The translations under genes were made by a program, and so were the position numbers. This document shows positions 43,000-54,029 of a stretch of 64,000 nt of DNA, in pieces (the stretch's first letter is position 1; each line of letters opens with the position of its first letter). Source of the stretch: Acanthamoeba castellanii str. Neff. Lineage: Eukaryota > Discosea > Longamoebia > Acanthamoebidae. The notes beneath the pieces were generated by a model that was not told where the DNA came from, did not search any database, and saw only the letters and a list, made by a program, of their open reading frames with translations. The stretch covers positions 62,001 through 126,000 of the forward strand of contig NW_004457702.1 of NCBI RefSeq assembly GCF_000313135.1. Direction: 5' to 3'.

Positions 43000-45900
43000 T
43001 CACAGGAGGACGAGGGGCGGCGCGGGGCCGTGGACGGACTCGCGCGAGCGGCTCTTCATGTTCTGCTTCGAGTTGGGCGACACGTAGCGCCGCGCCGGCG
43101 GGAGGTGCGGGTGTCGCTCCTTCTCCTTTTCCTTCTTTGCCTCCGGTGTGTCGCTCTCCTCCTCTTCCTTCTCATCGTCATCGTCAGCTTCGTCATCTTC
43201 ATCACTCTCATCATCGTCGTCATCGTCATCGTCGCTGGCGTTCTCCCCTTCGTCGTCGCGGTCGTCGGTGAGTTGCTCGTCCTTTGTCGACGGCCGCACA
43301 AGGGGCGGTCGCTTGGTCCGGGAGCTGCGCAGGAATCGCCTGGCCGGCGGAAAGGTGGTCGCCTCGCTAGCGCTGGCCTCGCTGGTCGTCGTCGTCGTCA
43401 TCGCCACCACCGAGGCCGACGTGGTCGTCGTCTCATCGGCGACCGCCGGCATCGCCGACGGCAGCAGCGGTGGTGGTGGGAGTTGAGGCGCCAGGGCCGG
43501 CGGCGGAGAAGCGGGACCATGGGGGGCCGCGTGCAGGGGTTCGGCGGTGGTGGACCGGCGGCGGCTGCGCACGAAGATGACCCGCCGCTTCGCCCGCTTG
43601 GAGGGTTGGGCGACGGGGTCGGCCGTCTTCACCGGCACGAGCCCTCGCTTCTTCAGCGGCCGGAAGAGCCGCACCAGCCGCCCGCCGACGCCGCCGTTTT
43701 CTTCCTCTCCGTCGTCGTCTTCCTCTTCGTTTTCCTCATCGCCTTCGGAGATGTCAGAGCCTTCTCCACCGCCGCCGCTGTCGTCGTCTTCGCTTTCCTC
43801 TCTATCGCTTCGTTCTTCTTCCACCACGCGGTTGGCCACGACCAGCCCCTCTGGAATCTCAAGCACGAAGCGCGACACCTTGGCGTCTCCCCTGTGGCCG
43901 ACGAGAAGCAGAGTGAGCCCAGCCCATCAGCACCACCGCCCCCAACGCCCCGCGGCGCCCAGGGGAGTACCGTGAGTTATTCACAAAACTGATGAAGAGC
44001 CGCTCCCGCGCACGCGTCATGGCCACGTAGCAGAGCCTTCGCTCCTCCTCCAAGGCCCTGGTGTGTTGGTCACGCCTGAACCGCACGACACACACGGCAC
44101 ACGCAACACGCAACACGACACGACACGACTTAGTGTTCGTGGGGTTGCGCGAGGGGGTGGTCAGGCGCACTGTTCGTCCTCGGTTGCGCCCTCGGGGCTG
44201 AGCAGAGATTTGAGGGCCTGCCACGAGGGCATTACCGTTTCGTTCATCTGTACCAGGAACACCACCGGCCACTCCAGGCCCTTGGCCCTGTTTCCGTAGC
44301 GCCAGCGCCCAGCGTCAAGCCAATGAGATCTCACGACACACGACACACGACACACGACACACACGACACACGAGGAGCCATACAGCGGGGGCATACCGAT
44401 GGATGGTGCTGAGGGTGATAGCGTTCTGTTTGCCGCCGCCCTCGTGTCTGCCGGTCGATCCGCTGGCTCGCTGCTTAACGAAATCGGCCAGCAGCTCCTG
44501 AAGAGAAAGACTGTCGTGTGCCGTGCGTGACATTGCGCGTCAGGTCAGCTCTCACTGAGATGCAATGCTGTACGCGTGTGCGGTCGTGCGTGTGCGGTCG
44601 TGCGTGTGCGTGTGCGTGTGCGTGTGCCGTCGTGCGTGTGCGTGTGCGATGGTTAGCTCGCGAAGAGGGAGCACTCACCTGAACGTATATTCCTCGGTGT
44701 CCAGTCGTCGCGTGGTCTCGTAGCGGCTGGCCTCTTGCTTGAGCCGGTTCACAAATTCCGCCCTGCTCTGACGCCGCTGGTCGGGCTCAGCGGCCGAGTC
44801 CGTCAGCAGGAAATCTCTCTCGCTGTCCTGGTCCTGTTCCTGGTGGTCCCCCTCGCCATCGCCATCGGTGTCGTCGACGCGCTCGAGCCACCTGGCGACG
44901 GCCTCGATGACGTCGGCCAGGACCTTCCGCGGAGCCCGCGCCGGCCCCTTGTTGGCCCTCGCCGGCGACGCGCTGTCGTCGCGCTCCTCGCTCTCGTCTT
45001 CCTCCCACGAGTCCAGCAGCAGCTCGGCCCTCGTCCGCTCCACCATTTTTACAATGCGCCGCAGGACCTCGATACGATGGCCGTCGTCCTTCTCCCCCGC
45101 TGTTGCTATGTACAGTTTGGCCGCGCGGAAGAGCGAAGTGCCCTCCACGTGCGCTCGCGCTCGCAGGCCGTTCATTACTGTAACAAATGAAGTTATTTAG
45201 TGTGTCGTGTGCGCCGTGTCGTGTCGTGTCGTGTCGTGACGTACGGGTGCCTGCGGAGGTCGAGTGGAGCACGCGAATGAAACTCTCGTCGGTGTCGTTG
45301 GTATCTACAATGAGCGAGAGGCAATCGACGATCACCTCGCTCTCGCCACCGCTGGCGGTGCTCGGCTGCCAGCCGCTGCTCTCCGCCGCGTCCCTGTCCG
45401 CGCCGCTGATCACGTAGGGCACGTTGCGCTGCGCGAGCGCCTCCTCGAAGGCCGCCAGCGAGAACCCGCGCGACTTGAAGTTGCGGAATAGGACGCACAT
45501 GTCGCGGTAGCGGTACTCCTTCCGCCTGCTCTTCTCCTTGATCGTGGCGATGACCCGCCGCATCTCCGTTTCCCAGTCCTCGCACACGGTCAGCCCTACC
45601 AGGTTCCCCTGCGCGTTGGCCGTGTGCAGCCGCGTGTAGGGCAGCGCGAATCCCTGCGCGTCGGCCGGGAGGTGAGTGAGCGGTGCGTGCCAAACCCAAC
45701 CACCACCACTACCCTCCCCCCGGAGAGCCTACGTACCAATTCCACCGCTGAAGCGCTGGGACTTGGGTTGTTTGATATCACGCTTTGGGCCGCTTGCAGG
45801 ATCTGGAAGAGGGAATGAGCGTGCGAGTGAGCCAGACAGAAGGCCTTGAAGCGATGATGATCCGGAGTAGTACCGTTTTGGACGATCGGTAGTTTTGTTG

Positions 45901-47492
45901 GAGCGAAAGATACAGCGCGCCCTCGCCAAAGGACCGGTGAAACTCCTTCCAGTTATCGAAGTTGGTCCCCCTGAAGCTGTAGATGGTCTGTTCTCAACGT
46001 TATGAAAGAAAGCAAGAAATGTTCGCTGGTGTCAGCACATGTGCAGTACCATGGAGCTTACGCTACATCGGTGCGTACCTGGTGCGGGTCTCCGATGACT
46101 GTGACGGCCTTGTGCGGTTGGGCCAAGAGTCGCACCAGCTCCCACTGCAGCCGCGATGTGTCCTGGAACTCATCTACGAGCACGACCTGGAACATTTGCT
46201 GGTAGCGCGCGAGGAGTGCTGGGTCGGTGGTGAGCAGCTGCACCGACTTGCGGATCATGTCGTGGAAGTCGACCAGGCCCTCCTCCTCCAAGCGCTCCTG
46301 GTACTTGGCGTAGACGAAGCGATGCCTGGCGTCCCACTTCTCATCGCTTAAGAAAGAAGAAGTCGATCAGCACAGAGCAGCAGCGGAAGAGAAGAGGAGG
46401 GTAGTGCGTAGTACTATTCTTGGGACAGGGGCAGGTTGGCCTTGGCTCGGCCGATGAACTGCAGGAAGTAGTTCACGGTCAAGCGCGCCTGTCGTTCGTT
46501 GCTCTCTTTCGAGGGAGCTTCCAGACGTCGTCTCTTGGCACGGCGCCGGCCCGGTTCTTCTTCTTCGTCTCCATCATCATCTTCTTCTTCCACGTCCACT
46601 GAGTCCTCTTCGTCATTCGCCTCCGCGTTTCCCTTTTCTTCCTCCTCCGGCGACCAGAGTTCCAGGCACTCTTCGATCAGTTCGGCTTGCCTCCGCTTCT
46701 CGATCACCTCCAAGTCCCGCCCCACGCTCCCGCACGCGTCGCGCGACAGTCGCAACAGGCGCCAGCAGAACCTGCGCAGGCGAGCAAACGAAAGCAAGCG
46801 GAAGGAAAGGCGTTATTGGTTGAAGGCGATGAGGGTCGTGTGAGAGGAGCATGAGCCGCGGACCTGTGGAAGTTGGAGACGGTGACGGGTCGCGTCAGCG
46901 GGCACAGGGAATCGAGCCGGTGCCGCATCTCGTCGGCCGCCTTGCGAGAGAAGGTGATGGCCAGGATCGCCTCCGGCCTCACGTTCTGCCGCGCCACCAG
47001 GTCCACTGCACGGGAGCGACGACCGTAAGCGCGATGGATCGCCTTACCACTCCTGATCAGGAGCGCAGAGAGAAGGCAAAGACTGAACGTACCGATGCGA
47101 TGGCACAGAGTGAGGGTCTTGCCGGTGCCGGGGCCGGCACAGATCAGGAGAGGTCGATCGACGGGCGCCTCGGCCGCCTCCCTCTGCTCCGCGTTCAGGC
47201 CGGCATGGAGGACGTAGTCCACACTACCGCGGCTACGCGTGGTGGTGGTGGTTGCGGTGGGTGCCGCGGCATTGCCCGAGGCAGGTTGAGGCGTAAACGA
47301 GTCCAGGAGAACATCAAGCTCGGCCCACTGAGACGATGACGAACTGCCCTCGCCATGTTGTGTCAGATTGATCTCGAGATTTCGCTCTTTCTCCTCCTCA
47401 GCGATTGCAGGTCTCGTGTATGGCTCTGGCAGAGCCGGTGGTGACGGGGGGAAGGCTTGCGTCGCCCAGCACACCCCCTCGTCCTCTTCCAT
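43000..47492 (-). CDS. UvrD/Rep/Srs2-family superfamily 1 DNA helicase
   Basis: This is a 3'-to-5' SF1A helicase. Start MEEDEGVCWATQAF. All motifs are present in order: I LLICAGPGTGKTLTL, Ia ILAITFSRKAADEM, II VVLVDEFQDTS, III VIGDPHQTIYSFRG, IV LQQNYRSSKTI, V STIHRAKGLEWPVVFL, VI RRLCYVAMTRARERLFI. An acidic insert of about 70 residues rich in Glu/Asp (SVDVEEEDDDGDEEEEPG) lies between Ia and II. A C-terminal tail of about 290 residues beyond motif VI alternates acidic runs with basic clusters (PSKRAKRRVIFVRSRRRS) and Pro-rich parts. These enzymes dismantle recombination intermediates or aid repair. Srs2-like or bacterial-type UvrD cannot be separated by eye. About 1,150-1,200 residues and 13 or so introns; nuclear location inferred from the basic patches. 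Confidence 0.9.
44573..44648. repeat. GTGTGCG/GTCGTGC simple repeat in a helicase intron
   Basis: Repeated GTGTGCG and TCGTGCG units occupy most of the intron upstream of the exon with ELLADFVKQRASG. Confidence 0.75.
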
Positions 47493-47646
47493 CCAGATTA
47501 TTGTATTTTACGATCTTTTCCTTTGGCCAAATAACAAGTTTGAATTTCCAAGAATTTGTTCCAAACATTCCAAACCTGTGGAATTGGAAGAACTTAAAAC
47601 AGGGGAAAAAAGAAATCAAACCACACAACCGGTGAATTGAACGAAG
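47493..47646. promoter_or_regulatory. Short bidirectional promoter
   Basis: Only 154 nt separate the helicase start (-) and the Pth-like start (+). The strip is locally AT-rich (TATTGTATTTTACG near 47500; AATAACAAGTTTGAATTTCC near 47530). Both core promoters must lie here or inside the transcripts. Confidence 0.55.
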
Positions 47647-48816
47647 ATGAAGAGGTCCCTGGGTTTATGGAAGCGTCCCTACGCCGGTGTCAACCACCTC
47701 GTACTTGCCCTCTCGCTGTGCCGCTTAGCCGGCACCTCCGGCGCATTAAATCCCCCCCTCACGAAATCACAATCGGAATCAATCAGCAGCCGCTAATTTG
47801 CTTCTAATTTGCCAGATTGTCGGTCTGGGCAACTGGTACTACCCGCTTTCGCGTGAAAGCGTGGGCTTGTACGCTCTTGAGCGATATGCACAGGTAGATC
47901 CTTCCTCCCGTTCAGGCATGTGGATAGAATTTAACGCTAAATGGCTGTGTGCAGAGGTACTCGCTTGTGTGGGACTTTATCCCCAACATCTGCAGCGACG
48001 CCCTCGCCTCCAAGACTGGCATCGCGCTCATCAAGCCCAAGACCTACCAGCAGAAAGGTACTTCACACAATACCTATTCCGCTCCTCCTCTCCGCGTGCT
48101 GCTCACCGCTTGTTCTCTTTGCCTGACGCTTGCTTTAGACATGGGCAAGGCGGTAGCGATGGCGACGGAGGCAATGAACCTCACCATCGACGACGTCACC
48201 ATCCTGCACTACGACGCCAACCTGCCCTGCGGCCAGGTCCGATACCGAACCGGAGCGCTCGAGTACTTCCTTCCCACCGCACCTCGTCTCTCCGCGCGTA
48301 TGTGTTCTTTGTCACCCTAGCATTGACAATGGTCTTCCACGCTTCCCGCAGTGCGCCCAACGTGGCAGTGCAGTCCATCATCAACATGTTCGATACCGAG
48401 GTGCATTCTTCCTCATCGCTTGGCCCAGCTCGCACGGAGCAACACTCACTCAACACATTGTGCGCGTGAGAGCAGAGGCTGAACAGAGTGTCGATCGGCA
48501 TCAAGCCCGTGTCGGAGGACGAGGTCTTCGTGCCCACCATCGTGCAGGCCATCGACAAGAGGTGAGAAGACAAAACCTATCACATACCGTTCCACCGCGT
48601 CCAGACTTGTTGCTCACAGCTCGTCGATCGTCTTCGTCACGCTGTGTCTCTCTCGCCAGGTACCTGGACAACTTCAACGACATCTGGATCAGGAACGTGC
48701 TGAGCGACACGGAGAGACCGCTCGTGGACAAGGCGAGCGACAAGGTGACCGATGAGCTGCTCCACTCCGCGACCAACACGACGGACAACACCTTCTCTCG
48801 CCTCAACACGCTCTAG
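47647..48816 (+). CDS. Peptidyl-tRNA hydrolase (Pth)-like protein with altered active site
   Basis: Exon 1 (47647-47700) encodes MKRSLGLWKRPYAGVNHL, joined in phase 0 to IVGLGNWYYPLSRESVGL at 47816. This restores the Pth start [L]IVGLGN. Later blocks align with bacterial Pth: GIALIKPKTYQQKDMGKAVA (Pth LL.P.TFMNLSGKAVA), TILHYDANLPCGQVRYRTGA (VAHDELDLPPG) and ELNRVSIGIKPVSEDEV (FHRLRIGIGHP). The catalytic His of the RHN motif is replaced (SRES), the NPG turn reads NWY and the FMN Asn is missing. The Asn of GLGN and the Asp of LHYDANLP remain. It is therefore probably not a normal hydrolase, but perhaps a CRS2-like RNA-binding derivative (inference). The junction near 48300-48370 is ambiguous, and with it whether the second substrate Asn is kept. 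A C-terminal extension ends TTDNTFSRLNTL. Confidence 0.75.
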
Positions 48817-48999
48817 AGCGGTCCATCGCTCTCTCTTCTCCTTCGCTCTTCATCGACACTAAACGATAATGTTGCTGATTGCACGGCTCGCAAGTCGAAG
48901 AAGGAGGAGCGTAGCCCGATACAGGCCCATGTGGGGTGAGGGAAGCAAGTCGTATTTGTTGAATCAAGGAGCCCTCGTCGTTGAAGAAGGAGAACAGGG

Positions 49000-49364
49000 T
49001 TAGTGTCTGGGAGTGCCATCTGCTTGCACCTTGGTGCCGTGGGGCACCACCAGTATGCGGTCGGGGTCGTAGTTGGTCGCGCGGTTGAAGGAGGCCCGGC
49101 ACTCGGACACACCCAGCCCAAAGCCAGCACCAGCACTCGCGCCAATACCGACCAGCCGCATCCACCGCTTGCCTGCGCAACATTAAATGATTAATTGATG
49201 CAATAAAGAGATATTGGGTGGCAAATGTTGATGTGAATTGTACCGAAGAGGAAGAGCGAGAGTGAGCCAAAGAGGGCGCCATAGCCGGTCGATCGCAGAA
49301 TGGCCTCGCTGCAGTAATCCCACCTCTTGGCCACCAGGAACTCGGAAGGTACTCGATCTCCCAT
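49000..49364 (-). CDS. MIC10: MIC10-like MICOS subunit
   Basis: There are two exons: 49244-49364 and 49000-49172, with a GT-AG intron between. Together they encode 97 residues. The start MGDRVPSEFLVAKRWDYCSE matches the MIC10 motif K/R-W-D-x-C. A glycine-containing hydrophobic segment follows (GYGALFGSLSLFLFGKRW), then a second (LVGIGASAGAGFGLGVSECR) with the diagnostic G-x-G-x-G-x-G series and a C-x-x-x-F end. MIC10 forms oligomers in the inner mitochondrial membrane that bend cristae junctions. Length is close to the usual 75-100 residues. The tail (DPDRILVVPHGTKVQADG) is longer than in animals. It is divergent from the cystinosin gene (244 nt apart) and convergent with the Pth-like gene. 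Short exons make it easy to miss. Confidence 0.85.
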
Positions 49365-49608
49365 CTTGTGGTAATGTTGTGTTTATTGATTTGTTTTGTT
49401 TTTATTTCTACCCCTTACAAAACCGGATAAATCGCGGTGTAGAAAAAAGGATAAATTGACAGAATAATTAATTATGGAAAATTGGCCATGTTGGTTCCTC
49501 TTTCTCTCTTTCGCCCCGAAATAACGGGTCAGTGCTCTTTTTCTATTTTTATTTCAATATCTATATAGTATTTATTTAGACGAGAGACGAGCCCGGGTTC
49601 TGCCAGCC
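49365..49608. promoter_or_regulatory. Divergent promoter of MIC10-like and cystinosin genes
   Basis: This AT-rich stretch has TATATAGTATTTATTTAG near 49560-49578, upstream of the cystinosin ATG at 49609. T-rich runs near 49385-49410 would serve the minus-strand gene. Confidence 0.5.
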
Positions 49609-51342
49609 ATGACCGTGCTCAGCATCCTCTCGGACGTGTGCGGCTGGGGTGCGTTACCCCCCCCCCCACACCACCGGACATCAGATTCGCCGCTCATCCG
49701 CCGCGTCTCTTCAGTCTATTTCGTGGCCTGGTCTGTGAGCTTCTATCCGCAAATCTACCGCAACTGGAGCCGAAAGAGGTACGTGCTTCACTTCATCCTC
49801 GTGGAGCACTCCTCCGGTATCGGCGACACCCAAAAATAAATAAAGAAATAAATGAAAACAATTCACGAGAAGTAAGTGTGCTGACCGTGGTGGGCCGCTG
49901 TCAATGCGTGCAGCGTGGTGGGACTCTCATTCGACTTTGTGGTCTACAACCTGCTGGGCTTCACGTGCTACAGCATCTACATGGTATCTACAGCATTGCG
50001 TGTCGCATGTGTGCGCGTTTGTGCGAGAGCAGCTGCCAGGCTGCGCAAAGCCACAACACCAACACGCTCTGATGATGTCTCAAAAGTGTGCCGAGTTTTG
50101 GAGCAAGCGAGTGCGGGAAGAGTATCGGGAAGCCAACGACGGGGACGAGGTCTCCGTGCAAATCAATGACGTCGGTAAGCGATGATCACCGGGCCTCCTG
50201 CATCAATGCATATATAGAGAGCTGCTGTTGGACTCATTCTCATCTTGCATCTCATTTATTTCCAGTCTTTGCTCTGCACGGTGTGGCGATGGTGCTGCTG
50301 ACCATGTTCCAGTGCCTCATCTACGAGGTGTGCCCTCCGTGGCGTTGCGAGTGTGGATGTATCGCTCATTCGCTCTTTCCTTTCCTTTCAATACGTGCAG
50401 CGAGGGAGTCAACGCGTGTCATGGGTGTGCATAGCCATCTCCTCATTCATCACTGCGGGCGTGGTGGTGTTGGGCGTCCTCGTCTTTTCGCCATGGGTCA
50501 AGAGTACTTGCACTCATCTCATTTCGCTTCGCTTCGCCGCTGTCGTTCTCTTTCGCGAGCTTTGCTTGCTCACTAATGTGATGGTGTCGTCAGTTTTGTG
50601 GTGGATCCAGGGCCTGGGCTACGTCAAGGCGGCCATCACCGTGATCAAGTACTCACCGCAGGTCTACATCAACTACAAATTGCAATCGACTGGTGCGCCT
50701 CAGTACCACATTTCCTGTTTTAAAATCCACGTTCGTTTGGGTGACCATGCATATCTCCTCTTCTTCTGGGTCGTGACCCCAACGCAGAGGGCTGGTCCAT
50801 CTGGCAAGTGCTGCTGGATGTGGTTGGCGGCCTCCTCTCGTTCCTCCAGAATGGACTCACCGCCATCGATCAGGGTAAGCCTACACGACAGGAAGCATCC
50901 CAGCCAATCGGTCGACCAATTCTCACATTCCCACCCACGTGCACCCACCACCATCACCAGGTGATGCCTCGCCGTTCAAGGACTACCCTAAACTTGCGCT
51001 GGCGCTCATCTCGCTCGTCTTTGACGCCATCTTCATCATTCAGCACTACTTTCTTTACGGACACAGGTACCTGTGCCCTTTAGGCCCCCAATGAGACTGT
51101 AAACGTGTGCTCATGCGCTCGAACGCGTTGTGAACATGAATCATCGCAGGGCGAGCAGCTCGACGCCATCGCTGTACGACGAGGTTGGCGACTCTGAGTG
51201 GGAGGGAAAGGAGCGTGTGGACTTCTACTACTCGATCAACGACAAGTCGGACAGCAGCGCGCGATCAGGCTACGACTCGGCCTTTAGCGACGACGACTAC
51301 TACGGCCAGCCCTACAAATATGCCTCACATGCTTCAGTGTAG
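49609..51342 (+). CDS. CTNS: Cystinosin (lysosomal cystine/H+ exporter, PQ-loop family)
   Basis: This is a seven-helix PQ-loop transporter. Start MTVLSILSDVCGW, spliced to VYFVAWSVSFYPQIYRNWSR (first PQ loop). Then come VGLSFDFVVYNLLGFTCYS, FALHGVAMVLLTMFQCLIYE, FITAGVVVLGVLVFS and VIKYSPQVYINYKLQST (second PQ loop). EGWSIWQVLLDVVGGLLSFLQ and LALALISLVFDAIFIIQHYF carry the conserved Asp residues of the cystine path. The order and the GWSI.NVLLD-type block are specific to cystinosin. The C-terminal tail (about 60 residues, Ser/Asp/Tyr-rich, ending YASHASV) has Tyr motifs (YGQPY) that may sort it to lysosomes, though the human GYDQL is not exact. The long large-luminal N-terminus of human CTNS is absent or lies upstream. 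About nine exons. Confidence 0.9.
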
Positions 51343-51485
51343 AGTCCCACATCTTCCCCTTGAACACTCCACACGACTGAGGCTGATCGCAACTCGAGAC
51401 CAACAAATACAAATAAAAATAAAAATACCATTTCCCGCCTTTTTCAGCCACCGGCACATCGCGCAATCGATTCCAGGCCGACAAG

Positions 51486-53814
51486 ATGTACGGGCTTCCA
51501 TCCCCCGATGAGGGGCTCGATTATGGAGGGCAGGCAGCTGCTGCGGAGGAGATGGAAGAGGAGGTGGTCCAGGATGAGCAGATGGCGACACTTGCCGAGG
51601 AAATTGAAGAGCGCTTGCGGCAACAGCGCAGGGAGAAGCTGTACCACCAGATGGAGGAGGTCAAGCAACTCATGCGAGCAGAGCTCGCCCAGCAAGGCGT
51701 CGATCTTGACGATCGTAACGGTCACAAGCTCCCGGCGGAAGCGATTGAACATCTCGACTTTGGAGAGGACGTCGATCAGTGGGTGAAGCTCGCCGTCAAG
51801 CTTCAGAATGCCTTGGAGGACGCCGAGGAGCGATTGGCACACGCAGGCGCCGAGTTGCAGAATGCAAACGTCGAAATCGAGGGCCTGGGCCGCACGGTGG
51901 AGTTGCAGGAGCGCAGGATGGATGCGCTACGCGAGGAAAAGGAGCATTTGCGGCAGAGGGCTGGAAGCAGCCCTCCTCCGCGAGGGGTCCTTGTGCTTCC
52001 GTCTCGCGATCCCCGCCTGAGCGAGAAAGAGCAGGAGATCGCCCGCCTGTGTAATGAAAATCGAAGGCAGCGAATTGAGATGGTACCTAGTCTCTCCCTC
52101 CTACGTCTGTGCCGTTGATCGCGGCGACTGAAGCACTTTTACACAAACGTGCAGGAAAAGATCAAGGCCGAGCTGAGTGAGGCCAACAGCAAGCTGGCCA
52201 GCGAGCAGCAGAAGGGACAGAAGCTACAGACCACCCTCTCCAAGGCCCGAGGTCATTCCCCCTCCACTTATCTTCTTGCATCTTTACGCCAGTGCTGCAC
52301 ATGCTCACGGCTTGTGTGCATCATCATGTGTTGTTACGCTTGCGACTTTCCCTGGGAGCAGGTGTTGTGGAGCACGAGCGAGTGAAGCGACGGAAGGTGG
52401 ACAGCGCCCAGGAGGAGAGCGATCGCGACCGCCAGAGCCTCCATCGCGCCCAGATGGCGCTCATGGAGGAGAAGCGTCAGGGCGCCCTGCTCGCCCAGCA
52501 ACTGCAGAGCGTGCGCGACGAGCTGGCCCGCGAGCGCGAGGCCTCAGCCGCCAAGCAGCGCCAGGTAACCGAGCTGCAGGCTGAGCTGGCCGCGCGCGAC
52601 CAGGAGCGCCGGCAGTGGGAGGCCGAGCGACAGCAACTGCTGAGCGCGCACGACGCCGAGCGGAGCGTGTGGGAGGCCGAGCGACGGCAGGAGAAGCGCA
52701 AGTGGGACGATGACCGCGAGCGCGAGCGGAAGGAGCTCGTGGCCCGCCACGAGACCGAGCGCGTGCGACGCGAGGCGGCCGAGGCGGCGCGGAGGCGCGA
52801 CGAGGAGGAGCGGTGGAAGCGCGAGCGGGAACAGCAGGAGGAGGCGAAGAAGGTCGCAGAGATGATGAAGGAGCGCGAACGCGCGGCTAAGAGGAAGCGC
52901 GTGGACGACGAAGAGGAAGAGGAGGAGCCGGAACGCGACGACGAAGACGAAGAAGGCCTGGAGGAGGAAGAAGGCTCGGGCGAGGAGATGGTACAGGAGG
53001 AGCTGGTCGAAGAGGAGGCTGCCGAGGAGGAGGAGGAGGAGGGCAAGCCCGAAGTCCGGAAGGCATCGCCGGCGGAGACGAGCGAGGCCGCCGGCGAAGA
53101 GGAGGAGGCGTCTCTCGAAAGACAAGAAGAAGAGAAGGAGAGCGTCGAAGCGGACGTCATGGACACCTCGGGTGAGGCGGCCGTCGCGGCAGCAGCCACC
53201 GAAAAGCAGCAGCAGGAGGAAGCAGAGGAGAAGGAAGAGAAGCGCGACGCCGTGAAGGAGCGGCGAGACGAAGAGGAGGAAGAGGAAGGTAGCGAGGAGT
53301 CTAGCGGCAGCGTAAGCGAGGACGAGGAGGAGGAGGAGGAGGAGGAAGAAAGGAGGACACGAAGCGTGCGATCACTGAAGGAGAAGATGAGGAAGAAGCG
53401 TCAAGAGATGGAGGAAGAGGAAGAGGAGGAGAATGACGAAGCGAAGAGTTGGAGAGCTCTGACGAGGAGCAGGAAGACGACGACGAAGAAGAAGGCGAAG
53501 AGGTGTCTTCGAGCAGATGGAGACGAGGAATGGCGGATGACGAAGACGAAGACGAGGATGAAGCGGAGGAAGAGGAAGAAGAGAGCGAGGAGGCAGAGCA
53601 CTCCATTCCCGCGAGGAGACGCTGGCCCGGCAAGGAAGTGCAGGAAGAAGAAGACCAAGAAGAAGAGGAAGAGGAAGAAGGCTCTGAGGAGGAGGATGAC
53701 GAGGAAGAAGAGGACGAGGACGAAGAAGAACAGGACTTCCCTCCGTCCAAGAAGGGCAAGAAGGGTCCACCTCCGCCCTCGCAGCCCGTCATGATCGACC
53801 TCACCGACGACTGA
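51486..53814 (+). CDS. Coiled-coil, highly acidic protein with C-terminal SUMO-interaction-like motif (one apparent frameshift)
   Basis: Start MYGLPSPDEGLDYGG. Residues about 20-200 are helical with heptad character (EEIEERLRQQRREKLYHQME), and two introns follow. Exon 3 (from about 52361) encodes a long Arg/Glu/Ala coiled coil (AREREASAAKQRQVTELQ, DERERERKELVARHETE) and an NLS-like AAKRKRVDDEEE. Some 350 residues dominated by Glu/Asp come next. Around 53437-53460 the acidic frame breaks. The -1/+2 frame then continues acidic (ESSDEEQEDDDEEEGEE) to PPPSQPVMIDLTDD with the stop at 53812-53814. The uninterrupted frame instead turns Arg/Lys-rich. The acidic continuation and sensible end favour an indel. 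VMIDLTDD is a good SUMO-interaction motif. No family is recognised; likely a nuclear chromatin or nucleolar scaffold. Confidence 0.65.
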
Positions 53815-54029
53815 TGATCATCAGGGCTCGCCACCCACCGAGCCCTCTTCGGACATAAAAACGCACAAAAAGAACGAAAGCGAAGCAGCGGCGCTGGATG
53901 AAAAGCGAAGACACGGCAGAAATGAAGTGAAGGGAAGCTGGCGATCACAACCTATTAATGAAATAAAATAAAAGGAGATATTTAAGGTCCAGTACGAGTT
54001 AGCACACCAGAGCAAAGAGAGAGTAAGAG

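Noticed and set aside
42874..43992. 372-residue Ser/Val-rich frame on the plus strand
   Set aside because: It is antisense to the acidic C-terminal tail of the UvrD-type helicase, which has clear motifs just upstream.
43000..47492. Bacterial contamination suggested by the UvrD-type helicase
   Set aside because: The gene is split by many GT-AG introns with the same simple repeats as its neighbours, so it belongs to this genome.
52477..53948. Ser-rich minus-strand frames of 215-240 residues
   Set aside because: They are the complement of Glu/Asp codon runs (GAG/GAA to CTC/TTC, TCC/TCT) in the coiled-coil gene.
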